NCBI GenBank assembly: GCA_905147135.1
Contig: LR990042.1
Span: 8,113,545-8,177,544 of the forward strand
Direction: 5' to 3'
From: Blastobasis lacticolella
Lineage: Eukaryota > Arthropoda > Insecta > Lepidoptera > Blastobasidae
DNA length: 64,000 nt
Below the pieces are notes generated by a model. That model had not been told where the DNA came from. It saw only the letters and a list, made by a program, of their open reading frames with translations, and did no database searches. Made by a program: the position numbers and the translations under genes. This document shows, piece after piece, positions 22,909 to 35,437 of this stretch; position 1 is the first letter of the stretch; every line of letters starts with the position of its first letter.

Positions 22909-23911
22909 CTATAGGTCGACAACTTAACTCTTCAACTGGTATATCGCCTGCGTTATGAGGGGAGCAGAATGGGTGACGTCATGTGAGGTTTCGGGGCTGA
23001 GCGCGGGGGCGCGGGGCAGGAAGCACAAGACGTTTCTCAGTGCGCCCGCGGACTCCGCACAGCGCGGTTGGTTATTTTGCTACGGACTCTCGGAATAACG
23101 CACACGAGGTTAATTTACCGATGGTAAATCCCTAGATGGAGGCTTGAAAATGTTTGCTAAAAAAATTAAATAAAGCACAGGGGTTTCCAAAGTAGGTATG
23201 CGCCGTGGAGAGGAAGGAGGGGCGCTGTGAGGCGCTCCCATCTTCTCGTCTCGAAACTAAACTTAGATGTTCATTTGTACATATTAAATCATCATCATCA
23301 TATCAGCCGTAAGATGCCCACTGCTGGGCATAGGCATCCCTCAGAGATCTCCACAAAGGGTATTGCGCCTTCCGCATTCAGCTACACCTGCGACATTTAC
23401 CAGATCGTCGAGGCCTACACACGCTGCGTTTTCCGGTACGTGGTCGCCACTCGAGAACTTTCCTGCCCAATATGCCATCTGTTCTGCGAGCTGTGTCCTG
23501 CCCGCTTGGCAATCTTGCAATAGTTCGCTTGCGGATCTATTCATTACTGATTCGAACGCGCAATGAGACTGCAAGTATAGCCCTTTCCATCGCCTGAGTT
23601 TTCTTATAAGATCCACAGTGAGCCATAAAATAAATATGAAGAAAAACTTACTTTTTTGCACCGAATTAAAAATCGAGATTTAGTTTTAAAAGCCATTGGC
23701 AAAGATCGTCTCGTCTCGGGATATTATACTTAATCTTGGGACAAGTTCGGGCTTAATCTCGTGTGCATTCTTTTTCCGAGGACCGTCATCAGCTAACGTT
23801 TCGCGGAATATAATGCTCACTGCCCCGCGCCCGCGTTAATCCACGAAAAATCACCATCCCACCTACCTCACCTACCGCAGGCGATATACCAGTTAAGTTG
23901 TCGACCTATAG
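22909..23911. mobile_element. DNA transposon-like element with 36-bp inverted ends
   Basis: The left end (22909-22952) and right end (23876-23911) are inverted copies; both start CTATAGGTCGACAACTTAAC from the outside. The left end carries an 8-bp extra stretch (CTTCAACT region). The roughly 1-kb interior is GC-rich near both ends and holds an RTE-like LINE end at 23290-23560. No transposase frame is visible, so it is non-autonomous or gutted. A target-site duplication is not obvious. Confidence 0.75.
23290..23560 (-). mobile_element. RTE-like LINE 3' end nested in the TIR element
   Basis: On the minus strand the frame reads GLDDLVNVAGVAECGRRNT, then CCTATGCCCAGCAGTGGGC and a (GAT)n tail (23288-23300 complement). 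It is the same LINE type as at 12870 and 17215. Confidence 0.7.
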
Positions 23912-24165
23912 TCTACCTTTATTTTATTGTAGGATCTATGCTCTTTGTATTGTATGCTTACCAGGGTCCAAATTCTATCGCTGTGACATCAGGAATACGG
24001 TCTTCGACAATAAAAGATAACGCAAATAATTGAGTATAACGTTTTGCTTTCAATAGAGATTCAGTGACTTTTAAATAGATATATGTTGCTTAAGAAAATG
24101 TCGAAAACGCGAGAATCCCCCATAGTAAATAAAGTGCGCGAAACAGTTTAGTAGAATGTAACAAA

Positions 24166-24270
24166 CTTACCTGACCCGGTGGCCAAAACTCAAAGGAACT
24201 AAATCATTCGCATTTGACATTTTGAAGTGTCATGTCAATTTCAACAACAGCGACACTGTTTCCGGATCAG
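24166..24270. mobile_element. palindromic MITE copy
   Basis: CTTACCTGACCCGGTGGCCA at the left and CCGGATCAG at the right, with the TGTCATGTCAATTTCAACAA core. Diverged copy of the element at 8231-8329. Confidence 0.65.
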
Positions 24271-24564
24271 TTATATTTGTTGCGCTATAAACGCTTTCCG
24301 CTGGAGCCTTTTACTCGGCCATCGCCAAATCGCCGAAGGCAACGGCCCCCGCCGCTCGTGTGTCAACAACTTGTCTTCCACTTAATCTAGCGGCTTAATT
24401 AGAGATTTCGTAACAATGGTTTATTCATTCAACCATTTCGATTGCTCTAATTATACTTATAATATCGATGAGTGTAACCGGATGTGGGCGATTGGTTGTT
24501 TCACAGGATCATTCAGCAGTAGCTAGATTTTGCTAAAATTATGGTATCGGGATTTAAACATCTA

Positions 24565-24850
24565 TAATGTTGATAACCTAGTGGTGTCCTGCAGAGTAGA
24601 ATAGCACCAACCCCTTTCACTTGTGATTGTCGTATAAGGCAAAAATATTTTCGAGGCTGCAGACCCAGTCTCCGTAGACTGGAAAATGGGCAGCAGCGTT
24701 TTCCATTGTCATATTTCCAACACTGCGATCTCGAACCTGACTGAAAAGGGTGGAGATTATGTTAATAACCTCCGTTTCGTGGGAGAGGCCTTAGTCCTGC
24801 GGTGAACTGTTACGGGCTGTGATGATGATCATGATGATGATGGTGATGAT
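24565..24850 (+). mobile_element. short retroelement copy
   Basis: GTGGTGTCCTGCAGAGTAGA to GGGCTGTGATGATGATCATG, same family as 11203-11500 and 32532-32785, with an extended GATGAT tail. Confidence 0.7.
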
Positions 24851-25439
24851 GAATGTTGATGAGACACTTTATCACTGTGGAATCTATAGATAACTCTATT
24901 AGACATTCTTATGTGGGCAATATTCCCGAGTCTACTAGGAAACTTGTTCAAATCACTTATAAACGTTTTATGGGATCGGCCGTGTGATATTCAGCAGAGT
25001 AGAAACTTTGAGAAAGACTGGAGAATAGGCAGCTCAAGTCAAACTGGGGACAATCCTAGGCTATTGATGATGATCAGATTTTGGTATGATAAAAGCCTCT
25101 TCGTAGGATTCAATTGTCTTATTATCCTATTGTCTTTGAGTTTCGGATTATGGAAAATATGAATGGAATGGAATGGAAAAGAGTTATGTGTCTGATATAG
25201 GTTCTGTTCGACAGTCCAGGCATGTCATCTATCTAAAAATGCTAAATAAAACTTAATAATCGTCACTTTAGATAACATTCAAAGTACCACGAAAACTCAA
25301 CAGAACGACAATTTTTGCAATGATCATAGAGAATTATAAATTACTCTACGAGATTAAGTATCTACTGCGTGAATAAACTTTTACTTGTAGTTTCAGCACA
25401 AAATAATTTGTGATTTAAATAGGTTTTTTTTTATTTTTT

Positions 25440-25570
25440 TATTACTTTACTAGCCAGGCATTTGACTGCCACCTCACCTGGTGGTAAGTGACGATGCGGT
25501 CGATGATGGAACATGCCTGTCTAGGAACAGCCTATTCACTCTAGCCTTGAAGGCATCCAGATTAGGTAGC
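25440..25570 (-). mobile_element. jockey/CR1-like LINE 3' end
   Basis: Reverse complement of the segment at 39230-39345. It contains GCATTTGACTGCCACCTCAC (the complement of GTGAGGTGGC...CAAATGCC) and GACAGGCATG-type words. Confidence 0.65.
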
Positions 25571-26114
25571 TACCTACCTATGTTTTCGTAATTGCAAGGA
25601 AAAATATACGTATAAAGTATTCAGCACAAGTGTATAGTAGATATACCTAATAAGTTAAAAGGAAAATATTACAGCTTAGCGGACTCTTCCAGTTAACGAG
25701 TAGTAGTCGACCAATTAATGGAATGTAGTTGGATAAGAAAAAATTTCATACAAACTGTATGAAAATAAATTTGAGCTAGGTACATTTGTAAATTTGTAAT
25801 GTGTTTGTTGCAACTATATGTGATATGTGATTAACAGACAAACATAACCCTAGGCTGCACTGGTTTTCTATTTTACGAAGGTAAATCTGTCTGGCATCAA
25901 CGGTCCGGTCGTTGTAGGCGTGGGGTGGGTGTGCTCCGGTCTTAGGGCGGCTAACATATCATTGTGTGTTTCCTTCCTACTTTCCTCCCCTCTCTTTGAC
26001 GATTGAAAGAGATAAATTTATTTTTTATTTTTAATGGATTTTATCAATATCCGACACCCGTCAGTGGATGGGCTTGGTGCCTCTTTCTATTCTATTGGTG
26101 ACCACAAGGCTACT

Positions 26115-26275
26115 TAGGGCCCGTTTAAACGTCACCGCTTACAAATCGCACAGTGAACGCGTAAGCGTCGTGCCCGCATAGTCACACACCTCTTAGCAAC
26201 CGGACAGGAAACGTGCAGTCTACCCTATTGGCAGCAACTCGACGCGAGGTGCAGGTGCGACACGATATCTAGGCG
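26115..26275. repeat. repeat copy 2, shared with 1450-1560
   Basis: CGCTTACAAATCGCACAGTG, CGCATAGTCACA and TAGCAACCGGACAGGAAACG match the copy near 1450-1530 in order. Confidence 0.5.
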
Positions 26276-28362
26276 TTTTGTTTACAATTAATAATATTTT
26301 TATTTTTCGACATTTGCAACCACGCTGAGTGGATGCAATGTCGGCCTTTGAGGTACTTGTAGACACGCCTTTTGAGGAACCCCTTGTTCAAATTCATGCA
26401 CCACAAATATTTATTGGTTATTTAGTCGCTCAACTAATTGGACACCTCTATTTCTGACACAAGCCCGTTTCAGCTCTCTTCCACTGTTAACCATCACTCG
26501 TACTTACATTCGCATAACAATGAATGTTGATAATTTACAACAGTTATTCGTATGTTTTTCATGTTTGGCATCGGAGCAACGTTCATCAAGTCCTCTGTGA
26601 CAAAACCTTGATGAGGCCTGTTTATAAAGAAGTACTTCGTATCAAATATGATTAAAGACTAAAGTTTATGTCACTCATCGATATTAGTAGGCTTGTGAAT
26701 GCTGTACTAATCATTAGGTACTTATTTCTTGGCTTTCCTTTAGGTACCTTGAAAGTTGGGTGTTAACAGAGCATGGATAAAGTATGCAGTTAAAGCTACT
26801 ATTATTTTGGATAGATAGACGTCATCAATATTTAAACATGTAGGTATTTTACCTTTTCTTGCTGATTTCAATAATATTGATAAAAGTTAAAAAATTGAAT
26901 TCAATATTTTTTTCAAGATTAAAAGGAAGGAGGACTTGAACTTTTAACTCTCAGTATTTTATTGAAAAATAAAAATCCATAAAAATAAAAAAAAGGACTA
27001 TATATAAATATTTCCAAAATTGCTTTTGTGACGTTAGACATGAGGACAAAATATCATTTAGCCGTTTTCTACTTGAAGAAGTTAAAACATGATATGTTTA
27101 AAAAAATGTTTTTGTACAGATGGCAGTAATAAACAGTTTTATATATTTTTGGAATCGTCTCATTCCCAAAAAAAGAAATTTATTTCCAGACAAAAAAATT
27201 ATGACGTCTTAACTTTTAAATTACTATTAACTTAAAATTTATCTCATGCGACTCAAATAGCTCTTCGGAACAAATGAACGAAATAGAACAATTCCAATAC
27301 GAAATGCCGAATGTTTTCAATAACAGCTCCCACCAAAGAGCAAAAGTGCATGACCACGGATCATATTCCTATGATTCAATTCCAGTTCTTAACAGGTCTT
27401 ACAGCATCCCTCAATTATCATTATTTTTGAAGTTATTATTATATTAACAAATACCCTGGATTCAAAGACGAGATTTTAAAGGACAGCTCATTTCAATTGA
27501 ATCATTTTGGCTAAAATGATTTAGCTGTTAATATTGCTGTAGCTGCAAAAGCAAATTTTCTTGATATGAAGTGGTAGTACACTAGTGCTCTTGTACAGTA
27601 CGTACAAGGATGCATACATTTAGCACATTCAGCGATTCGAGAGTTGTCACCATAGTAAAATTTGTAAAAAATTTAATATCCTTTCTAATGACATATAGTT
27701 CAACTTTATTGGTCATATAGGCTGAGTTGTGCGGACCTCCTTTTTCATATAAGGAGGTCAATCAGTCTATATCTGAAAACGCCTACGAGTTCTCGTGACG
27801 AAATAGTGAGTAACAGAGGACAGACATGAGTGATAGTGATCTTCAAATCGCATTGTGTCATGGACAGACTAGGCCACTAGAATCGATTCACGGTAACAAG
27901 CTGCATACTACCTAGATAGGTTTTCTTTCTAATACAATCCTATGAAATGCTGGGATTTCTAATTTTAAATATGATTTCTTTTTAAACAACAATTGGATTA
28001 CAATAATTTCTGTCGCGTATGTTTACAATTTCACCGTTTACGTTTGAGACTACCTCGAAGAATACTGATCTCACTTTCAAGTACGTGGAGAAGTAACATA
28101 ATACTATCGCATCTTGAAACAATAGCATGATTGTAAAAATAATAGTAGCGTAGTTGATATCATAGGCAATGTAATGAAAACATCGTCCATAGCAAGGGCG
28201 CAGTCGCGCCGGCGCGCCAGTCGGTTCTCAATCTTAGAATGAGTATAGCGAACGAATAGAAACGAATTGCTTTCGTCATCTTATAAAAAAAATAACGAGT
28301 GAAAGCATCATCGGGCTGCGTTACAGGACTGACGCACCGAGAAGATTAAACGACTGTATTGT

Positions 28363-28369
28363 TATATAA
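28363..28369 (+). promoter_or_regulatory. possible TATA box of S1
   Basis: TATATAA about 100 bases before the S1 start codon. No clear initiator is visible at the usual distance, so support is moderate. Confidence 0.45.
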
Positions 28370-28469
28370 ACTTTGATTTAATCCAATCCAAAATCCATGT
28401 TAGTCCACATATACAGTGAAACATAAAAAGCAACCAATATCCAGCCCTGACTAGTTCATATCAGGGAAT

Positions 28470-30214
28470 ATGATACTCAAAGTAAGTAGTTTTCGTGAAA
28501 CGGCAAAGAATTCGTGTGATAATCATAATGATCATCACGAGTGCACAATTGGAATTCAATATATTTTTCTTGGTTCAAAGTTATGTGACACATAGAAATG
28601 GCTGCTGCTTGTTTCCTGGATTACGGAGTTCCTATCCGATATGTGGTCGTTAATAATAAAAATTAATTTCAGGTTATAGCAACAATATCAGTTTTATCTG
28701 TTTGCGCATCAAACTCATTACTGTCACTCCAAGATGCGAGTTCCAAATTGGTGTCTGCGGAGAGTTTGAACCGAATAGATGTGCCGTCGTCATACAAATT
28801 TAACTCAGCTCACGGGTGTACTACTGTAAAACCTAAGGTGAAAGAAATCGAACCGCACCAGTTCTACCCGCCCGAAACACCTCCGCCAGTGTTCAAGCCG
28901 CGATACGTGTATCCCACTATCCAATACGCTCCTCTAACGGTACCTCTGTACACTAAAATGAATAAGAAACAAGAAACTCCATTTAATATCAACTACTTCA
29001 CTCCGGATAATACGCCAGACAAAGATCACTTGGAACCAATAATTCTGCCGCCAAAGAAAGCTGAGCTGGTGATCCAGGGGCTTTCCCTGTCTAACTTAAA
29101 TTACATTCCCGGAAAGAAGATAAGGGTGATGCAAACCGTGAGTCATATTCCCGCACATAACGCAGTCTACAAAAGTTACAAATACAACACACCGAGAGTT
29201 GAGAGACCAAATAAGGTTCGTATGACATATGTTATTATCATTTACATAACATTCCTTTTAACTTCATTTTCAAAATCAATTTTTAACTTTTGATCATTAT
29301 CATTAACATATTCGTTTTTATCCCTTATCCTGCTATGTTGATCATGCGCAAATTTTCACTGATCCATATTTTGAAATTATGAACATGCGTGATATTTCAT
29401 TTTATTAAGTTGATGCCAGTTCACTAGTGAATTCTTATATTTTACAGGTAAACTATCTCCGACAATATATGATGCAACGCACTCCCGCGGACCGAGTGAC
29501 ACCGAGTATCCTGAAAGATACCGAGAGCGGACCAGTATCGACGGACGCTCAGAAATTTACGATGATGCCTTTCCTCAAGCCACATCCCTGTGAGACGATT
29601 ACTTCAAATCAGTAAGTATGACTTCCGACTAATCTTATTCAAATTTTATTATAATTCATTCGAAAGTTTGTAAGGATTGATGTTTGGGTGGATGTTTGTT
29701 ACTCTTTAATGAAAAAGGTACTGAAATACTGATCAAATTTTGCAGTGTTGAATGTAAACAATAGTAATAGCGCCTGTGACTTAATAAGTAACAAACTTAC
29801 GTCATTGTCGTCAATCGTGTATGGGCTATACACGATCGCCCTTACGCGAACGTCTACTGTCGGGCTAGTTTTCGTTTTGTCTGTGAGTTTTGCTAGTGGT
29901 TAAAGGTTACAAAGTAAATTAATCCTATATCTATAAACACTTGCAGATATATTCCTGATAAGCCGAATGAGATGGAAAACAGCCTTGTCGGCTACAAGTC
30001 GCCGCAACAGAAAATTAACTCGCTTTACCTCAATGTGGCAAGGCAGTACAACTTCGTGCCAGCATTACACACCGGGGCCAACCCTGCAATGTTCGTCAAA
30101 CCCTTGATCAGGGTACCAGACACTTCCAAACTAGAATCCGTCGCTCCCGGAAAAAGAACCATAGTATATCCCATACAGAAAAAGAAACATTTCTCCACAA
30201 AGGAATATTCGTAA
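28470..30214 (+). CDS. S1, unrecognised secreted Pro/Tyr/Lys-rich protein
   Basis: Four exons join in one frame: 28470-28481 (MILK), 28673-29215, 29448-29611 and 29947-30214, giving 328 residues. Exon 1 ends at GTAAGT; exon 2 ends at a weak GTTCGT donor, chosen because only it keeps the frame; the exon 3/4 junction is phase 2. The start MILK then VIATISVLSVCASNSL is a good signal peptide split after codon 4, exactly as in the cuticular-protein genes around it. The mature part is basic and rich in Pro, Tyr and Lys, with YPPETPPPVFKPRYVYP, a single Cys early (HGCTT) and another in exon 3 (HPCET). It has no Rebers-Riddiford domain, no AAP repeats and no membrane segment. I do not recognise the family. 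The architecture and location suggest a cuticle or extracellular-matrix protein, but this is inference. Confidence 0.75.
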
Positions 30215-32394
30215 CAATATTGGTCTTTCATTCATAAAAACTCTGGAACCTATACTGGGCGATTTTAATTCATGAAAATGCCGAAAGAGATTTGCAATAA
30301 TATAATTCTTCCATATAATTCATAACTTTTCGCTCAACCAAAATGAGATTAATTAGGACGTAAGAGGGTAGTTTAAGTATCTGGAAAAGTGCATCTAAAT
30401 GGTGACCTTTTCCCTTTTCCTATTTCTAAGTTGAATACCTACCATTCTGAACACGTTATACTGAAATTGCACGAATTGACTAATGAGTCTTAGAATAGGA
30501 CAAATCAAGATTTGACCTTAAAAAGGCACTTTAACTTTCATGATTAATACGATCAGTTTGAAAATTAACACATTTAAAATTTTGTGTAGATTAATGTGTA
30601 ATAAATAAGATCGAATTAAGTCATAGACGTGTGAGTATGCTATTTCGATACTTGGCTGTACTATGTACTTACATTAATAACTTAAATGAAGGGATATACT
30701 ATGTCGAGCATATGCGCCCGATGTTCGGCGACCGATTTTATGTTCTGACGTGTTCGGTTGACATGACATATCAAACTAAAAGTTACGGGCAATGTAATTT
30801 ACGCGTTGCGTAAATGGACAGAGTTCAGTGTGTCAATCGTCCACTGGCTTTGCGGCAAACTCCCCGATAATCTGGAGTATTACAGATCCCACTAAAGCCT
30901 CTCCAAATTGAGAAATATCCTTTAAAAATTTGGAGGCTCCTTTTAAATATTTGTATATTTCTAGCAGAAGATATTACAAGAAAAACGGATTTGAAAATAA
31001 AAATCGCTCGCTTCGCTCGCTTTTTTATTACAGCAATTCTTCAACTTTGTCAAAAATTTTGAGCTCACTAGTTTTATTATTATCAATCTAGATTTTTAGA
31101 AATCCAATATATTTATGTTTCCCGAGTTTTATTACAATCAATCAAGGTTTGACACGACGAGTAAAAAATCGGTTTCGTTGCGCTCGCTATGAACTATTGC
31201 TAAGTACCTATAAATTATAATCATGCAAATTTCAAAAACACATTGCAAAGACAAGCAAGCGTTTTTAGATAGCCAAAATGCAAAAAAAGAAAATCTCGCT
31301 TCGCTTGCCCACTAATTAATTTCGGTTTACATTTATTAGAATCATATAAGTTTTTAGAAATGAGAAATGAGAAAATCTGGTAAACATTTAACCCGCTTCT
31401 GGACTTCTCAGTTAAGTCCCTCCCTTGATCCACAGATGATTAGATACATTGATTGGGTACTTAGTGTACCTACGTAAGTATAAAATACGACTAATTTTTA
31501 AACAGATACGGGCTCCTCTAGTTTTGGTGCCCCTGGCCTGCGATGGGTTTAGTCCTAACTGCGAACCATAGGTGGTTGTCGATGGTGGTTTATATTATAA
31601 ATACTCTCATTACACTGTTATCCACTACACATCCACAAGGTTGTTGTGTATTGCGTAAAAAGTCGTCGAGAAAATAAACATTCTTTAAAAAAGAATAAGT
31701 AGCAACATTGAGCATGCTGGCGATGACACACGAATATTACCGAAAATTTCGTCACATATGATGCGTTACTTTCTGTATAAAATGTATAGAATGAAGTAGT
31801 TTCCAAACTTCTACTCGACCGAAATTTCAGCAGTACGTCAGAACGTAAATTCGGCAATTCAAAAATACTTTACAGACATAATTATGCTGATCTTCGAAAG
31901 CGCAGCTTTCGCATTGCTACCAGCACCAAGTCCTAAATTTCACCGTGTCAAATTTTACAGCCTTTCTTATTTATACTAAGATGATAAATAGGATAGATAA
32001 ACGTTAGGCAGTAATTTAAAATAGTGAATGGTTATTATTATTATTAAGATAATTTTACTTAAACATGAACCGAGCTACTTGCAAGCAGACTTACAGACCT
32101 AGACCTAGTATAATAAGAACAATAAAATAATTGACAACTTATTAATATCTCATATTATTTGACTCCCAATTCTTTATAAGACAAAACATAGTAAAGGATC
32201 TAAAAAAATAAATTTAAGTACTTACAAACAAAATATTTACAGAACCATAACAAATAAACTTATACTAAAACTAAAACATTATAAAATAATAAATTCACCC
32301 GCTTCGCTGCTCCCCGGAATGGTGACCAGATTGCTACGTTGTCTCGATAGATAGCAAAACTTATACTCTGTCCGAGGACCGAGACATTTCAAAG

Positions 32395-33110
32395 CCTCAG
32401 GGCCCCACACGGTCCTAACATCTCAACCCCAATCAGCTGAAATAAGAAGTCCTGAGCTAGGCTTTCATATTTCCTTCGTTTGAGGTCTTCAGCAGCAGAT
32501 GCCACAGTTCCAGCGCTGCGAGTCGTAGAGGCCGTGTGGTGTCCGGCAGAGTAGAATAGCACCAACCCCTTACACTCATGGGTGTCGTACAAGGCGACTA
32601 ATGTTTTCGAGGCAAAAGATCAAGAGTCTCCGTAGTCTGGAAAATGGGCAGCAGCATTTTCCATTGTTATATTTAAATATTGCTATTTCCAACCCGCCTG
32701 CCAAGCGTGGAGATTATGGCAATAACCTCCCCTTTCGTGGGAGAGGCCCTAAGTCCTGCAGCGGACTGTTACGGGCTGTGATGATGAGTCGTAGAGGTTA
32801 CATGGGATGGCGCCAGAGTGTCCACGCAAGTAGCGTTCCACACTAGCGCCCTCCCAAGTTTCCATGCAATGAGCGCTATGCCGTCAGGCCTCTTGCCATC
32901 GTCACGAACGGTACCATTCGTCTCTAATACGTCCGGTACGTTGACGGTGACAAGCGCCTTTCGGGTGACGTCTCTTAATAGCGCGTGCCTGGAGATTGAT
33001 ACTGCGCTACGAGTACACCACAGACCGTGGTGCCCTAGCGAATCTACATATGCACCACAGGGACACCAATGTGGATAGACTAGCTTGACCCCCAACCTCA
33101 CACCAAACAT
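32395..33110 (-). pseudogene. LINE protein C-terminal relic, interrupted
   Basis: Reading the minus strand, 33110-32798 gives a frame with CPCGAYVDSLGHHGLWC, then NGTVRDDGKRPDGIALIAW and LVWNATCVDTLA. After the inserted element, 32531-32395 continues TTRSAGTVASAAEDLKRRKY and FLFQLIGVEMLG. This is the conserved Cys/His and DDGKRPDG tail of metazoan non-LTR reverse-transcriptase proteins. Frameshifts are present, so it is dead. Confidence 0.75.
32532..32785 (+). mobile_element. short retroelement inserted in the LINE relic
   Basis: 254 bp flanked by a perfect 12-bp direct repeat GAGTCGTAGAGG (32520-32531 and 32786-32797). It runs from CCGTGTGGTGTCCGGCAGAG to GGGCTGTGATGAT and is the same family as 11203-11500. 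Confidence 0.9.
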
Positions 33111-34639
33111 ATAAGTAATGATATATTATTTTAAACCGTGCCAACATTTAAGTATGATACAGCTTGGAGCCAAAACCCTGACTCTCGCTCTGTAACGGCT
33201 ATGAAACGGGCACATTCCCAAAGAAGAAGCTATCAGATTTATTAAAATGTATTATAATTGTCTCGTCTCATAGCCGAGACGATATATCGGAGACTCTGGT
33301 GGACACTCACCCGGACATAAGTTCAGCCAGGATTGTTAGCAGACGCGCAGCACGTACATAGTATAAAATTTTGTTGTGAGCCTGCGAATTTAGAGATCAA
33401 GTTTCAAGACGAACCATAAGTGCAGCTTGGGACTAAACCTGTGAATTTATAATATTGGAGAGTTTATATCTAATTTCGATAACGAATTGTATTGTTAAGT
33501 TTTCTATTTTCCATATCGGACTGCACCGCAAAAAGTAAGTAAATTCCGGGACAAGTAACATTTAGTAAAATGCAAACTTTGTGAAATATTATGCGTAGTT
33601 TAGAGGAGGTTAGCGTGCAAGCCATAGCCATAGGTGCTATAAGAATCATTATAGAATTTATTGTTTAATCATTATTATTATTATAATAAGGCGGGTGATA
33701 ATACAGTTTTCTTGTACACGAGTATTTCTCAGGTTGATTCCGTAGCAAGCAGTTTCAGACCAGTCAACACTTGCTGCAATAATAACTTAAATGAACATAC
33801 CGGTAGGTAATAAGGTTTGATTTGAAAAATATAACCGACATTGTCTTAGTGGATTTGCCCTCAGTATACTATACAGTCAATTTACTTGTGGACTACAAGT
33901 TTGTCAAGATCTGCTTCCTAATAATGTGTCTTGCAGAGAGTCGTGTTAGGAAATAAATAATTGGATTGGCCCAGGGTAGCTTTTACACTAATAACTAACT
34001 GTTGCCCTAATTATGTGCAGTTTTGAATACGTTGACGACGGCGAACAGTTTTGAGGAGGTTGAGGCGACACTCTCTTTAGCTCTTAACAATTTGAGGACC
34101 CATCCTAAGAGAACTATAGGAATATCCACAATGCTCCAAAAATTTGAAACAAAATTCAGTTCTTAAAAATGAGGTAAATGTAGAACACAGTTCTTAAACT
34201 TTGTTTTGTTGCTGAAAAAAATATATTATAGGTAGATGGACTTCGTAGAATAGACAATAGGCAGCCTCCAACCCGCTTGCCAAGCATCATCTGACGTGAC
34301 GGAAAATCATGAGTCTAACAGTGCATTCTTATGGAATTTTCATGATAATGTTACGTTATACGAGTACATCGCTATACCGGCAGGCGCCAAAAATACAGTG
34401 CGCGGCGGAAACACGCAGTGTTAGCAAATACATCGGTTTGACGTAGGTGAAAAGAATTCAGATATTGCAGAATCTGTAATGTAGGAACACAACAAGGACA
34501 ATAGCAATGCTAGTTAAACAAAAATAAAAATAAAACTTGAAACTAAACTACGATAAATATCGGGCTTTAAGAAGTACGGACCAAGTTTTATAATAAAGGA
34601 TCGATTGTCTCGAATTTAGAATATATACATAATAATGAA

Positions 34640-34715
34640 TGTTATTGTTCAATAGGTTGCCTCTAGACAGGCATTTTCCATCACCATGACGCATCGTTAC
34701 TGACACATTAAAACA
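34640..34715 (+). mobile_element. jockey/CR1-like LINE 3' fragment
   Basis: CAATAGGTTGCCTCTAGACAGGCATTTTCCATCA and ACGCATCGTTACT match the better preserved copy at 39155-39350 (AATAGGCTTTTCCTAGACAGGC, CGCATCGTCACTTAC). Confidence 0.5.
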
Positions 34716-34744
34716 TAATTATATTTTATTTTGCTTATTCATCA

Positions 34745-35060
34745 TCTTGGCGTTAATGTCCCGGTTGTGCTCTCGAGCACGAACACCCGTGGTCCGCCTT
34801 GACCATGATCCAGGAATTTGGCGATCAGGTAATTACAGTGGAACGACTACAATCTGAACTCCATGACCCTGCTACAAGGGGTCCTGACCAGATTTGATCG
34901 TGGTTACAAATTCATCACGTTTCATCGTTTCATCACGATGTTTTCTTCACCGTAAGAACATCGGTTAGAGTTCAATTAAGGTATATCGCCGCAGCGGGAT
35001 TCAAACCCGGCAACTCTCGCTTACGAGTCGGATACTCAACTTCCCGGCCACCGTCGCTCC
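34745..35060 (-). mobile_element. tRNA-headed SINE, longest copy
   Basis: The body at 34745-34910 matches 3480-3665. On the minus strand the tRNA-like head carries CCGGGTTTGAATCCCGC (complement near 34995-35011), a B-box-like sequence, and lies at the right end next to GGAGCGACGGTGGCCGGG. Confidence 0.7.
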
Positions 35061-35373
35061 TTATTTTGCTCATTGTCTAACAATAAATTGAAGAAAATAA
35101 AACCATTTACTATTTGAATTTAACGGACTAACAGGCACTTTTAGTACGGTACAACGGTACAAAATATTATATAAAAGATACCTATTATCTTGGTATACAT
35201 ACAACACGAGAGTAGTGAGACATACTAAGTATAGAGTTCATTCTGCATGATTATCATTTGACAATAAGTGAACGTAACATACTGCTTAGCCAAAACTATG
35301 TGACCGGGGGCAAGGTAAGCTACTCGAACTCGCTCTACTAAGCCAATGTGGTCTATCTGCTTGGTGGGACCCC

Positions 35374-35409
35374 TATATAACGACCGCACAAAAAAATTGG
35401 GCATCATTC
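35374..35409 (+). promoter_or_regulatory. core promoter of CP5
   Basis: TATATAA (35374-35380) and TCATTCA (35403-35409) at initiator distance. The context CCTATATAACG resembles the CP3/CP4 promoter more than the AGTATATAAACTAGAC context of CP8 and CP10. Confidence 0.7.
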
Positions 35410-35437
35410 ACTGTCGTGTAGCAGAGAAACAATCAAC

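Larger units (their letters stand above)
19914..28360. other. gene-free, repeat-rich spacer
   Basis: Between unit B and S1 I see only the transposable-element remnants listed separately and AT-rich DNA. A 9-bp stem hairpin (GACCTCCTT...AAGGAGGTC) lies at 27736-27761. No ORF has a signal peptide, a known domain or plausible splice sites. Confidence 0.6.
30215..35370. other. S1-CP5 spacer
   Basis: Besides the LINE, SINE and short retroelement listed separately, the spacer is AT-rich with no supported gene. CGCTCGCTTCGCTCGC at 31005-31020 and similar TTCGCT words near 31191, 31308 and 32300 look like small repeat remnants. Confidence 0.55.

Noticed and set aside
22301..23060. CpG-rich region at 22970-23060 as a possible promoter island
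   Set aside because: It lies just inside the inverted repeat of a transposon-like element, with a similar GC-rich patch at the other end; no gene follows.
29216..29221. Alternative donor GTATGA at 29220 for S1 exon 2
   Set aside because: It would add four bases and break the frame into exon 3; the GTTCGT donor at 29216 keeps all four exons in frame.
30631..30813. 60-codon ORF after S1 as an extra gene
   Set aside because: No signal peptide, domain or promoter; length is within chance for this DNA.
34980..35060. Possible minus-strand tRNA gene
   Set aside because: The same tRNA-like head is attached to a SINE body present in several copies, and the acceptor stem is incomplete.
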